Numbered from the stretch's first letter, positions 19,340 to 28,848 are shown. The stretch is 41,819 bases of DNA from Methanobacteriota archaeon (GCA_013290045.1 JABCYU010000004.1:1-41819), one strand, 5' to 3'. Numbers and translations: made by a program. Notes: a model not told the origin generated them from the sequence alone.

Positions 19340-19669
19340 ATGGTCCGAACGACCCCGGACGCCTCGGCGTCCCCAGAACCCGTTCCGTGTCCCGAAGCCG
19401 AACACCCGAGCGCCCCCGGCAAGGTCCGTCGCGTGGGACGCGTCCGTCTCCCGCTCGGATTGCATCACGCCCCGTGGGCGACCCTGTACCGACTTCCCGA
19501 CGGCCGCCTCGCCTGGATCGTCCACCTCTGGGAGGTGGACGGGCCCGTTCGACGATGGGTGCCGACGTCGACGATCCGCCGATTCTGCGTGATCAACCGC
19601 TTCCCGGCGATCCTCCGAGAGGTCGACCGCCTCGAGGCCCTCGGGGTTCGAAGGGATGCACCCCGCTGA
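19340..19669 (+). CDS. Small hypothetical protein, overlapping the ATPase gene by 14 nt
   Basis: VRRVGRVRLPLGLHHAPWATLYRLPDGRLAWIVHLWEVDGPVRRWVPTSTIRRFCVINRFPAILREVDRLEALGV has protein-like composition. The start at 19340 is the preferred ATG. Confidence 0.55.
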   Translation: MVRTTPDASASPEPVPCPEAEHPSAPGKVRRVGRVRLPLGLHHAPWATLYRLPDGRLAWIVHLWEVDGPVRRWVPTSTIRRFCVINRFPAILREVDRLEALGVRRDAPR

Positions 19670-22310
19670 GGGGACCTCGGGTCCGTGGGCGGTCGGCCTC
19701 CGCGCGGAGGCCCCCGGGTGGACGGGGGCGTTCCTCCGCGAGGCGGCCGCCGCCCTGGCGTCGGCGCCCCGTCGGTCGGCGTTCCTGATCGACCAGTCAC
19801 CGGACACCGGATCTGTCGTGCTGCGACTGCCCGACGGTCGGCTTCGACCGCTCATCGAGCAGGCGTCGGCCCGGATCCCGGGAATCGTCGGTCTCGCTCC
19901 CGGAGGCCCACCGTCGCCCACGACGGAGGGGACGCCGACCGTCTACCTGGTCGCCGTGCCGACGGGCGACCCGGAACCGCGCGATCCGCGACCCTCGGGG
20001 CGCCCCGGGGAAAGCTCGGCCCGCGATCCCCCGCGGCGTACTCCCCCGATCCCGATCGTCCCGTTCGGGCCCGTTCCCCGGCTCGATCCCGTGCGGGGGA
20101 TCCGGGTCGACAGCCAGAGCCTCTGGGAGTCCCGAGGGGACGGCCGGCTTTCGGTCCGTCTCCGGTCCCGGGTACTGGCGAGCCGCGCCCAGCTCGCCCG
20201 CGAGCTGCCCCGATTCGCCGTCGGTCTCCTTCGGCGGCTGGTCGACGCCGGCCTGCCCCCGGCGAGGCTGCAGATGTCGTCGCCGCATCCTTCCCGAGAG
20301 GCCCGATGGACGCGGGGTCCCGGTCGATGGGTCCACCCCGGCGCGCCGTTCGTCGTCCGGCCGGACGAAGCCGCCCGCGAGGTGAGCCTTCCGTCCGTGC
20401 CGGCGTTCCCGACCTCCGACGACCTTCTCCACCACGCCGTCGCCATCGGGGCCTCGGGATCCGGAAAGACCGCGTGGCTCGTCGAGGTCGCCCGTCGGGC
20501 CGTCGAGCGGGGGACGAGCACGTTCGTCGTCGACGTGCACGGCGATGTCGGGCCCCGCCTCGCCGCCCGGCTCTCGCCCGTGGGGCGCGCGCGCCTCGTC
20601 GTCCTCGACCCGACCGACGAGCGGGCTCCGCGGACCGGGGTGCGGGTGCTCGGAGGGACCGGGATCGCGCCCGAGGTCGAGGCGGCGCATCTCGTCGCCG
20701 CGCTGAAGCGGCTCACGGGCGAAGGGGGCGAGACGTACTGGGGGTTCCGGATGGAGCGGGTGTTCGACACGTTCGTGCGGCGCGTGCAAGAGGAGGGGGG
20801 GACGCTGGTGGATCTGTTCGACCTCCTGACCGATGCGTCGCGGCGCGATGCGGCCCGGCTGGCGACCCGGGTCCCCGCGGTGGCCCGGTTCCTCGAGGAG
20901 CTCCCCGCCATCCAGCATCGGAACCCGGAATACCTGGCGCCGGCGGCCTCGAGGATCGCGAAGGTGCTGCTCCGCCCCGAGCTCACCCGGCTCCTCGCCC
21001 CGGTGGATTCCGGGCTACCCGTCGACACCCTGTTGGACGACGGGCGTTCGCTCGTCGTGCGACTGCCGCTGGGTTCGCTCGGTCCCGAGGCGAGCGGCTT
21101 CGCCTCCACCCTCCTGGTGAGCCGGCTGTATCTCGGCCGAACGACCCGGCCGAGCGTCGGCGCGGCGGCGCTGCGGACCTTGTTCGTGGTCGATGAGGCG
21201 TCGAACGTCTCCCCCCGCATCCTGGCCGAGATCCTCGCCGAGGGACGCAAGTTCGGCGTCGGCCTGTTGATCGCCACCCAATACCCGGAGCGCTTTGCGA
21301 TGGAGCTGAGGTCGGCGGCGACGGGCGCGGCCGGGAGCCACGTCGCGTTCCGGGTCCCGATGGCGTCGGCGGCCACGACAGGCGGCTGGGTCGGGCTCAC
21401 CGCCGGGGAGTCGGCCGAGCTGCTGCCGAGCCTCCCGACCGGGACGGCGATCGTCGCTTCGCGATTTCGGCCGGTGGCGCGCATGGCGGTCGTTCCGGCG
21501 CCGCCGCCTTCCCCCGACCCGGACGCGTGGGCCGGCGTCCTCCAGACGAGCACCGCCGAGTTCCCCGGGTCCGTGGAAACCGACCAGGACGACGGCCCCG
21601 AGATCGACGAGGAACTTCTGTTCGCGATCCTCGGGCTCGAGTCGAGGCGAACTCCGGCGGAGACCCCGTCGCTCCATCGTTGGCTCACCGAGGTGTCGAC
21701 GGCCGGCATCGACCCGGCGACGATCCCCGGGCGACTGCCGGTCCTCGAGAGGCGCGGCTGGATCTCGGGGAGCGGGAGCGGCCCGTTCCACCTCACGGCC
21801 GCCGGGCGGAGGTACCTGGGCTGCGACGGGCGGACCGGCGCCACACGCGAGTCGGCGGAGCACCGGGCCCTGCTGATCGGGGCGTTCCGGAGGCTCGCGG
21901 CGCGAGGTTGCCGGCTCGAGATCCTCCGTCAGGGGCGGTTCGACACGAGGCTCCCCGACGCCCGCCTCTGTCTGCTACCGCCCGAACCGGAGGGAGGCGG
22001 CCTCCCGCTCGCCCGGGCGGAGCTCCTCGACCGGGCGCGGTCCGGGTGGGCGTGGAGGTTCTTCGATGGCCACAACGCCTTCTTCGAAGCCGAGGTTTCG
22101 GGAGCCACCCGGCGGGACCGGATCCGCCACGACGTCGCGAAGGCGCAAAAGGCGCAGGCGTTTCTCGTGGTCCTGGTCGCCGATCCCCGGCGTGCGGCGT
22201 TCGTCCGCCGGGTCCTCGACGAGCTCGTTGATCCGCCGCGGGGAGCTCAGGTGTGGACTCTCCCCGAGGCCGCGGGCGTGAGGCCGTCGTCCGGCTTCGC
22301 GTCAGGTTGA
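19656..22310 (+). CDS. VirD4/TraG/HerA-like P-loop ATPase fused to wHTH and C-terminal PD-(D/E)XK-like domain
   Basis: Walker A HHAVAIGASGSGKTAWL; VVDVHGDVGPRLAARL; Walker B TLFVVDEASNVS; GVGLLIATQYPERF; wHTH-like PGRLPVLERRGWISGSGSGPFHLTAAGRRYL; C-terminus TRLPDARL...FFEAEVSGATRRDRIRHDVAKAQKAQAFLVVLVAD. Confidence 0.75.
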   Translation: MHPAEGTSGPWAVGLRAEAPGWTGAFLREAAAALASAPRRSAFLIDQSPDTGSVVLRLPDGRLRPLIEQASARIPGIVGLAPGGPPSPTTEGTPTVYLVAVPTGDPEPRDPRPSGRPGESSARDPPRRTPPIPIVPFGPVPRLDPVRGIRVDSQSLWESRGDGRLSVRLRSRVLASRAQLARELPRFAVGLLRRLVDAGLPPARLQMSSPHPSREARWTRGPGRWVHPGAPFVVRPDEAAREVSLPSVPAFPTSDDLLHHAVAIGASGSGKTAWLVEVARRAVERGTSTFVVDVHGDVGPRLAARLSPVGRARLVVLDPTDERAPRTGVRVLGGTGIAPEVEAAHLVAALKRLTGEGGETYWGFRMERVFDTFVRRVQEEGGTLVDLFDLLTDASRRDAARLATRVPAVARFLEELPAIQHRNPEYLAPAASRIAKVLLRPELTRLLAPVDSGLPVDTLLDDGRSLVVRLPLGSLGPEASGFASTLLVSRLYLGRTTRPSVGAAALRTLFVVDEASNVSPRILAEILAEGRKFGVGLLIATQYPERFAMELRSAATGAAGSHVAFRVPMASAATTGGWVGLTAGESAELLPSLPTGTAIVASRFRPVARMAVVPAPPPSPDPDAWAGVLQTSTAEFPGSVETDQDDGPEIDEELLFAILGLESRRTPAETPSLHRWLTEVSTAGIDPATIPGRLPVLERRGWISGSGSGPFHLTAAGRRYLGCDGRTGATRESAEHRALLIGAFRRLAARGCRLEILRQGRFDTRLPDARLCLLPPEPEGGGLPLARAELLDRARSGWAWRFFDGHNAFFEAEVSGATRRDRIRHDVAKAQKAQAFLVVLVADPRRAAFVRRVLDELVDPPRGAQVWTLPEAAGVRPSSGFASG

Positions 22311-22345
22311 AGCGCCGAAACGGGCGTGACTCCGTGGGGGGAGCG

Positions 22346-22885
22346 ATGAGGGCGTTCGTGGCGATCCCGGCACCGCCGCTGGCCGTTGAGGGGTCGCCCG
22401 AGGGCAGAACCCAGAACGCCCCGGCCCACCTGACGCTGCGCTTCTTCGAGGAGCTCGACCCCACGGCGTTCCCCGCGGTCCAGGGGGCGCTCGACCGAAC
22501 GGCGGCCGGAACGTTCGAGTTCCGCTTGGTCCTGGAGGGGGTGGGGGCGTTCCCGAACGCGCACTCCCCGCGCGTGGTCTGGGTGGGCGTGGGGGAGGGT
22601 CGGGAGGCGGTGATGCGGCTCGAGTCGCGGCTCCGCGACGAGCTCGCTTCGGTCGGATTCCCGCCCGAGTCGAGACCGTTCGCCCCCCACCTGACTCTAC
22701 TCAGGGTCCGGAACGGCCGGGACCGGGAGGCCGCCGGTCGGCTGCTGGCCGACTCCGGTGGCCGCCGGTTCGGGGAGACTATCGTCCGCGAGCTCCTGCT
22801 CAAGGAGAGCGAACTCACCCGCTCGGGTGCCGTCCACCGCGTGGTCCATCGGGTCGCCTTCGCTCCGGCCCCGACCGGCTACTAG
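22346..22885 (+). CDS. thpR: RNA 2',3'-cyclic phosphodiesterase (2H/LigT family)
   Basis: MRAFVAIPAPP; two H-x-T/L motifs: APAHLTLRFFEEL and APHLTLLRV. Confidence 0.85.
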   Translation: MRAFVAIPAPPLAVEGSPEGRTQNAPAHLTLRFFEELDPTAFPAVQGALDRTAAGTFEFRLVLEGVGAFPNAHSPRVVWVGVGEGREAVMRLESRLRDELASVGFPPESRPFAPHLTLLRVRNGRDREAAGRLLADSGGRRFGETIVRELLLKESELTRSGAVHRVVHRVAFAPAPTGY

Positions 22886-23832
22886 CCGTCCGGCTTCCCC
22901 CGACGCTCCTCGGCGAGCTCGGCGACGAGCCGCCGCCACAGGTAGAGCGTCGCATAGCTGCCCCATCCCGGGTAACGGCGGTCCCCCCAGGCCCGGGCGT
23001 CGGTCTCCGGCGCCGATCGGGGAACCGCTCCGAACCGGTCGAGCGCGACCCGCAGCCCGAGATCCCCGGCGACGAACAGATCTCGACGACCGACGCCGCG
23101 TAGCAGCGCGTTCTCCGCGGTCCATCGACCGACGCCGGGCTCGGCGTCGAGCGCCTCGACGGCCCGTGCGACGCTGAGCCGTCGGAACCGGCTCGCCGCG
23201 AACGCCCCGGAGCGCTCGCGTTGGGCGATCGCGAGCAGCGAGCGCGCCTTTCCCCCGCTCGCCCCGACTCCCCGCAAGCCGCTCTCCCCGAGCGCGACGA
23301 GGGCATCGGGTCCCGGTAGACAGGGAAGTTCGACCCCCTCCACGTCCAGGAACGAGTCGCTCCGTTCGATGAGCCGTCGCTTGATCGTGTTCGCCGCGGA
23401 GACCGACAGCTGCTGGCCCAGGATCGCATGGACGAGGGCCTCGTAGAGGGAGGGATCTCGAGGGAGACGCAGCCCTCGGAACGTCCGGACCGCCCCGGAC
23501 AGCACACGTTCCTCCCGAGCCAGCCGGTAGAACTCCTCCAGCGGGTCGTCCAATGAGAACATTGCTCGAACGGCGGCTCGCGCCCGCGGAGCCGAGAGTC
23601 CCCAGGTGGTGATCCGCCATCGGGCCGGCGTCCCGTCGACCCCGAGGACGGCGGGAGAGCCGGGAGGCCCCCAGGCCCGGAGGAGCCGGGGGCCGTCCGA
23701 TGGGAATACCATCGACCGAGAGGAAAATTCGAGCTGTTCCCGCTCCGCCGGCAGGGAGCTCAGCCTCGGCGGCGTCAGGTAGGTGACGATCCGCTCGGAG
23801 GCCCGGAACCGCCGTCGCGGACCTCCCGACAT
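22882..23832 (-). CDS. HhH-GPD DNA glycosylase (AlkA/3-methyladenine type)
   Basis: EALVHAILGQQLSVSAANTIKRRLIE; AEPGVGRWTAENALLRGVGRRDLFVAGDLGLRVAL (HhH plus catalytic Asp). Confidence 0.9.
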   Translation of the reverse strand: MSGGPRRRFRASERIVTYLTPPRLSSLPAEREQLEFSSRSMVFPSDGPRLLRAWGPPGSPAVLGVDGTPARWRITTWGLSAPRARAAVRAMFSLDDPLEEFYRLAREERVLSGAVRTFRGLRLPRDPSLYEALVHAILGQQLSVSAANTIKRRLIERSDSFLDVEGVELPCLPGPDALVALGESGLRGVGASGGKARSLLAIAQRERSGAFAASRFRRLSVARAVEALDAEPGVGRWTAENALLRGVGRRDLFVAGDLGLRVALDRFGAVPRSAPETDARAWGDRRYPGWGSYATLYLWRRLVAELAEERRGKPDG

Positions 23833-23996
23833 CGCCGCGCGCTACCCGCCCCTCGATAAGAAGGCGCCCGACGGGGATCCGGGCATCGTTCACTCTCGAC
23901 GGACCGTCCGACGCGAAATCGACACCCTTAATCCCCCGGGGAGGCGATGCCCGCGCTCCGGCGTGCGGACCCCGGGGGAAGGCGCCGGACGGCGGG

Positions 23997-26858
23997 GTGA
24001 GGATGGATCGCGTGGCCAGTCCGACGGTACGCCCCTCGGTGCCGCTTTGGGCGATCGGCGTCGCGGTGGGCCTGCTGGCGATCGGCCTCGGACTCCCCGT
24101 CGGCCCGACGCGGCCCACCGCCCAGGGAGCCGCGTCGGTCGTCGGAGGCGCGGCCGGGTCGGATGCGGCCCCGTCCCTGGCGACGGGCGCCTGCCCCGGG
24201 AGCACCGTTCCCGGGGTCTACGCCGCGAGCCTCGGGGTCGAGGGATCGGGAGCCCCCGCCCCCTCGATCGCGAACGTGAACCTCTCGGTAGAGTACTACT
24301 ACACCTGGAACTACTCGCCGAGCCACGGGCCGTCGACCCTGAGCTGCCTTCGGGGGGGTTCCACCAACGTCACCGGCCCTTCGGGAACCACCACCCTCGG
24401 CGCTCCGGTCCCCTCCACCACGTGCGGGAGCGGGGGTTGTTCGTACTACCGCGGTCCGTACGGACCGGTCAGCTTCAGCGACCCTTCCGGAAATCCCCCC
24501 GGGTACTTCCTGACGTGGGTGCGCACCGGTTCGAGCATGGTCATGGAGTTCGTCGAGGCCCTGAGCCTCCTCAGCCTCGCGCCGTACGGTCGAAGCGTGG
24601 TGAGCGTTTTCGCGCCCACGCCGATCCACGGGCTGCCCGAGTCCGGCAACGGCGGTCCGAGCCCGGCGAACCTCTCCTACGATTGGCATCTCCGAGGATC
24701 CGGCTGGGTCGCCGACGGGTCGTGGGGGATGCCGACCCTCACCGTGACCGCGTCGCCCGGGGCGGGCCCGGGCAGCGTGGCGCTCTGGACGAACGGCTCG
24801 TACAACGGCACCGCGGTGTCGGCCGGACCGGTCGTCCTCGACCTGAGCGCGGTGGCGACCGCGATCTCGAGCGGGAGCGTCGACCCGACGTCGCTCGATG
24901 CGGAGGAGCGGACGGCGATGTCGGTCACCGGGACCGGCGCCGCGGGCTACCCGTACACCGCCCAGTTCCTCCCGGGGCTGGGAGAGCCCCCGACGAACGC
25001 GTCGTGCGCCAGCACCGTCGTCGTAGGTGGGATCCTCGATCTGACGTGTTCGGCGACGGTCACCTACGCGGCCCCGGGACTGGCCCAACCGTCCGTGAAC
25101 CTCACGAACGGATTTTCGACGGCGAGCGCCGCGCTCCCCACGGTCACCGTGGCCCCCGCCCTCGCCGTCGCTATCAGCCCCGCGTCCGGGCAGACGTACC
25201 TGAACGCGACGACCCCGCTCACCGTCTCGGCCGCATCGGGAAGCGGGACGCCGCCGTACGGTCCGGCCTGCCTGTCGACGGGCGACGGGCGATCGTACTG
25301 CTCGAACCGGACCGGCGGCCCCTGGACGTTCGACGTGACCTGGGGAGAGGCGGGCACGTTCGGAGGCGTCGCCTCCGTGGTCGACACCGCCGGAGTCAAC
25401 CGATCCGTCGGGTTCTCGATCCAGGTCGTCGATCGCCCCGCCCTCGACGGCATCCTCGCCTCCTCGGCGGTAGTGGACGTCGGGCAGAACATCACCCTCA
25501 GTTCGTACGTCCACGGCGGGGCGTTCCCGGTATCGTACTGGTGGAACGACTCGGACCCCGTCGGGACGGTCTACGCCGGCGCGGTCCAGCGGTCCGCTCC
25601 CATCGTGCTGCGGTACTCGCCGACGATCGGCGGCCTCCACAATCTGACGCTGACCGTCCTCGACTCTCTCGGGACCCGGTCGAGCCAACTGGTCCGAGTC
25701 GTGGCGCATCTGGGCGCCCCGGTGTGGATCACCACGTTCGGGGCGCTTCCGGGGGCCAGCGACCCGGCGGGAGACCCGTGGGGCCTGTCGCTCGTGTCGG
25801 TGAACGGCGCCGGTGAGCCGGTCCCGTTCGACCTCACCGGCGAGAGCCTGTCGTTCTCCTTCGTAGGCGGATCCCCCGGCGGCCTGACCTGGGTCAACGA
25901 CAGCCTCGGCTCCACCGCCTTCGATCGCGGCGGGAACCAGTCGAGATTCTCGTTGGCCGTTCCCCCCGCCGCGTGGAGCGGGGGGGTCCTGAACGTCAGC
26001 GTCACTCCGACCCGGATCGGGACGCTCCTTGTCCAGCTTTCCGGCCCCCTCCCGATCCAGGGCGCCCTCTCCGGCCGCCTCTCGGTCCGAGTCACCCCGG
26101 ACACCGGCCACCTGCGGCTCGATCACCCGCGACTCGAGAATCCGGGGAGTCGGGCGAACTCCACCCTCTACCGGATCTCCGATCGGTTCGGGAACGGGGC
26201 TCCCGGGGTCTCGATCATCGTCCGGGCGGTGTTCGGATCGACGGTGCTCCTCTCGAACCCCGCCACCGAGGGGAACGCGTCGTCGACGGTCGTCTGGGTG
26301 AACTTCAGTGCGCCCACGGACAGCTCCGGGACCGTCCACGTCGAGTTCGCCGGACCCAACGGGACCTACGAGCTCCTCGGGCCTATCGAAGTTCCCGCGG
26401 CCGCCGCCGCTCTCGCGCTTCCGTGGTGGCTGGCCGGCCTCGGCGTCGTCGTTCTCGCCCTGGGCCTCGGGGGATACGGCTACCGACGCCGACGCACGCT
26501 CGCAGCGCTCTCCCGAGCGGATCCCGAGGTCGGCGAGGAGGAGTTGCGGCGGCTGGCCGAGGGACGGGCCCACGTGTTCTCCCGGGCCCGGACCGATCGC
26601 CCGACGGAGTTGCCCGAACTCGCCCGGGGATTCCCGGGGGCGGCGCCGAGCGGAGCGGAGCTCGCCGAGTGGGTCGGCTCGCTCGTCTCTGAGGGCGCCT
26701 TGCGGGCCGTGGTCGGTCCGGACGGGCGCCCCGGGTTCGTCCGGGTCCCGGAGCCGGCGGCGCCTCGGACGCTGCGCATCGACGTCGATCCCGCGGTCCG
26801 GGACGCCGCGCTCGCCGCGCGCGAGGAATCGGAATCCCCGACGGACCCGCCGCGATGA
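23997..26858 (+). CDS. Large secreted PKD/Ig-like surface protein with C-terminal TM and cytoplasmic wHTH-like tail
   Basis: N-terminal TM/signal; repeated Ig/PKD-like beta domains (HNLTLTVLDSLGTRSSQLVRVVAH); TM ALPWWLAGLGVVVLALGLGGYGYRRRR; tail GAELAEWVGSLVSEGALRAVVGPDGRPGFVRV. Confidence 0.8.
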   Translation: MRMDRVASPTVRPSVPLWAIGVAVGLLAIGLGLPVGPTRPTAQGAASVVGGAAGSDAAPSLATGACPGSTVPGVYAASLGVEGSGAPAPSIANVNLSVEYYYTWNYSPSHGPSTLSCLRGGSTNVTGPSGTTTLGAPVPSTTCGSGGCSYYRGPYGPVSFSDPSGNPPGYFLTWVRTGSSMVMEFVEALSLLSLAPYGRSVVSVFAPTPIHGLPESGNGGPSPANLSYDWHLRGSGWVADGSWGMPTLTVTASPGAGPGSVALWTNGSYNGTAVSAGPVVLDLSAVATAISSGSVDPTSLDAEERTAMSVTGTGAAGYPYTAQFLPGLGEPPTNASCASTVVVGGILDLTCSATVTYAAPGLAQPSVNLTNGFSTASAALPTVTVAPALAVAISPASGQTYLNATTPLTVSAASGSGTPPYGPACLSTGDGRSYCSNRTGGPWTFDVTWGEAGTFGGVASVVDTAGVNRSVGFSIQVVDRPALDGILASSAVVDVGQNITLSSYVHGGAFPVSYWWNDSDPVGTVYAGAVQRSAPIVLRYSPTIGGLHNLTLTVLDSLGTRSSQLVRVVAHLGAPVWITTFGALPGASDPAGDPWGLSLVSVNGAGEPVPFDLTGESLSFSFVGGSPGGLTWVNDSLGSTAFDRGGNQSRFSLAVPPAAWSGGVLNVSVTPTRIGTLLVQLSGPLPIQGALSGRLSVRVTPDTGHLRLDHPRLENPGSRANSTLYRISDRFGNGAPGVSIIVRAVFGSTVLLSNPATEGNASSTVVWVNFSAPTDSSGTVHVEFAGPNGTYELLGPIEVPAAAAALALPWWLAGLGVVVLALGLGGYGYRRRRTLAALSRADPEVGEEELRRLAEGRAHVFSRARTDRPTELPELARGFPGAAPSGAELAEWVGSLVSEGALRAVVGPDGRPGFVRVPEPAAPRTLRIDVDPAVRDAALAAREESESPTDPPR

Positions 26859-26861
26859 CCG

Positions 26862-28193
26862 CTACGGCTCGTGGCCGACCAGATCGTAGAACCGGTACGC
26901 CGCCTCGCCCGCGCCGAAGCAGTACTTCAGTCCGGTGAACCCGGACTTGAGCTCGGCGGCCGCCGACGATACCTCGGCGGCCGGCCGTTGGCGATGGAGG
27001 AGGTCGTCGAACAACTCGGCGATCCGGGCCATCTCGCGTTCGCGCATGCCGACCCGGGTCACCTCGGGAGTGCCCAACCGGACCCCCTGCGGGTGCTTCG
27101 GGCTCGTGTCCCCCGGGAGGAGGTTCTTGTTCGTGATGATCCCCGCTTCGGCGAGCCGGCGCGCGGCGGCCTCGCCTCCTCCCTCGTTCGCCACCCGCAC
27201 CGCGACGGTGTGGGATCGGGTGAACCCGAGCTCGGGCGCGAGCACGTCGAATCCCCGTTCGTGGAGGGCCTGGCCCAGCGCGCGGGCGTTCGCCACCGTC
27301 TGCCGCGCGTACTCGCGGCCGAAGGCGAGGTGCTCCGCGAAGCTGACCGCCAGCGCGGCCATGGTGTGGAGGTGGTGGTTGCTCGTCACTCCGGGGAAGG
27401 CGGCGGACTGGAGCCGCTTGTCGAGCTCCGGGTCCGGGGCGTTGCCGAGGATGAGGCCGTGCTGCGGTCCCGGGAGCGTCTTGTGGGTCGATGCGGAGAG
27501 CACCACGCACCCCTCGTGCAACGGGTCCTGGAACTCGCCACCGGCGATCAACCCCAGGACGTGGGCCGCGTCGTACCATCCCCTCGCCCCGATCTGCTCC
27601 ATCGTCGGGGCGAGCTCGGCGACCGGCATCGGGAAGAGGAAGAGCGAGAGCCCGAACAGGCAGAGCTTGGGACGGACCGCGAGGAGGATCTCCCGGGTCC
27701 GGGGGACGTCGATCGTCATCCGCTCGGCGTCCCACGCGTAGTAGACCGGCTTCACGCCGCGCATCCCGAAGGCGCCGAACGACGCGCTCGAGATGTGGGC
27801 CCCGTTGGCGAGCCGGGAGGTGCCGACCAGGTCCCCGGGCTCGGCGAGCGCCTTCAGTACCGCCAGGTTGGCGACGGTTCCGGAGATCGGTCGGACGTCG
27901 GCGAACGAGCATCGGAACAGCCGCTTCGCGAGGTCGAGGCACGTCCGCTCGACCTCATCGACCTGCTCGTTCCCCTCATAGTAGCGCTCGCCGGGGAGGC
28001 CTTCGGCGTAGCGCGAATGGAAATCGCTGATCAACAGCTCTTTCGCGTACGGGGAGAGCAGATTCTCGCTGGCGATCAGGGGAATCGACCGCTCGAAGCG
28101 GGACGAATGGCGCTTGACCGTGTCCCGTATCGACCGGACGACGTCGGCCATCTCGCGCTCGGGCGCCGTTCCGGTCTCGTGTGGCGCGGTCAT
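26862..28193 (-). CDS. glyA: Serine hydroxymethyltransferase (PLP-dependent)
   Basis: FERSIPLIASENLLSP, YAEGLPGERYYEGNEQVDEVE, GWYDAAHVLGLIAGGEF, VLSASTHKTLPGPQHG. ATG at 28193. Confidence 0.9.
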   Translation of the reverse strand: MTAPHETGTAPEREMADVVRSIRDTVKRHSSRFERSIPLIASENLLSPYAKELLISDFHSRYAEGLPGERYYEGNEQVDEVERTCLDLAKRLFRCSFADVRPISGTVANLAVLKALAEPGDLVGTSRLANGAHISSASFGAFGMRGVKPVYYAWDAERMTIDVPRTREILLAVRPKLCLFGLSLFLFPMPVAELAPTMEQIGARGWYDAAHVLGLIAGGEFQDPLHEGCVVLSASTHKTLPGPQHGLILGNAPDPELDKRLQSAAFPGVTSNHHLHTMAALAVSFAEHLAFGREYARQTVANARALGQALHERGFDVLAPELGFTRSHTVAVRVANEGGGEAAARRLAEAGIITNKNLLPGDTSPKHPQGVRLGTPEVTRVGMREREMARIAELFDDLLHRQRPAAEVSSAAAELKSGFTGLKYCFGAGEAAYRFYDLVGHEP

Positions 28194-28195
28194 CC

Positions 28196-28223
28196 ACCCC
28201 CACCCCCCCGTTTCCACTGGAAC
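28196..28223 (-). repeat. Left arm of 28-bp imperfect inverted repeat
   Basis: Minus strand GTTCCAGTGGAAACGGGGGGGTGGGGGT; matches 28821-28848 at 25/28 positions; lies 2 nt upstream of the glyA ATG. Confidence 0.8.
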
Positions 28224-28314
28224 GGGTCGGTGGACCACACGACCTCCCCCACCAAGGCGCACGGGTCCCTAGGATCCAAGGGACGGGCCATCCGGGGGGC
28301 CCACGTCACCAACC

Positions 28315-28323
28315 GCATATAGG
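28315..28323 (+). promoter_or_regulatory. TATA-like box of thioesterase gene
   Basis: gcatatagg about 25 nt upstream of the ATG at 28346 (leaderless spacing). Confidence 0.5.
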
Positions 28324-28345
28324 CCACCGCTCCCATCTCACCCCG

Positions 28346-28801
28346 ATGTCGGGCCGTCCCGAACCTCCCATCCATCCGTGGCCGTGCCAGCGCCGATTCC
28401 CGATCGTCTACCACGACATCGACGTGCTGAACCATCTCAACCACGCGGTCTATTTTCCGATGATGGAGACCCTGCGTTGCGACTACTACCTACCGATGCT
28501 CGGGACGACCGACCCGAGATCGCTCGACATCATCCTGGCCGAGGCGACGTGTCGATTCCTCGCCCCGGTCACCTACGGTCAGACCTTGCTTGGTGAGGTC
28601 GCCCCTTCCGTTCCGATCGGTCGTACGAGCTTCTCTCTCCTCTACCGTTTCCGGGATCCGGACGGTACCCGGGTCTACGCCAGGGGTAGGACGGTCATCG
28701 TCTGTTTCGACTACGAGACCAATCGCAAGAAGGAGATCCCCGCCGACCGAAGGGAGCGGCTCCTGCGGGACGGCGTCGACCCGGCCCCGGAAGGATGGTA
28801 A
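28346..28801 (+). CDS. Hotdog-fold acyl-CoA thioesterase (4HBT-like)
   Basis: FPIVYHDIDVLNHLNHAVYFPMMETLRCDYY; LAPVTYGQTLLGEVAPSVPIGRTSFSLLYRF. Confidence 0.88.
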   Translation: MSGRPEPPIHPWPCQRRFPIVYHDIDVLNHLNHAVYFPMMETLRCDYYLPMLGTTDPRSLDIILAEATCRFLAPVTYGQTLLGEVAPSVPIGRTSFSLLYRFRDPDGTRVYARGRTVIVCFDYETNRKKEIPADRRERLLRDGVDPAPEGW

Positions 28802-28820
28802 TGAACCCGGCCGGAGGCCT

Positions 28821-28848
28821 GTTCCACTGGAAATAGGGGGGTGGGGGT
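28821..28848 (+). repeat. Right arm of 28-bp imperfect inverted repeat
   Basis: GTTCCACTGGAAATAGGGGGGTGGGGGT; 25/28 identical to the reverse complement of 28196-28223. Confidence 0.8.

Noticed and set aside
18757-19422. 221-aa minus-strand ORF (and 18237..19064 +, 18837..19316 -) in the hxlR-ATPase gap
   Set aside because: Composition looks like non-coding GC-rich translation; no domain, promoter or start context. The structured-RNA interpretation fits the left part better.
22878-22888. Shared CTAG stop codons of the convergent thpR and alkA genes
   Set aside because: Real overlap of convergent stops, but common in compact genomes and not informative by itself.
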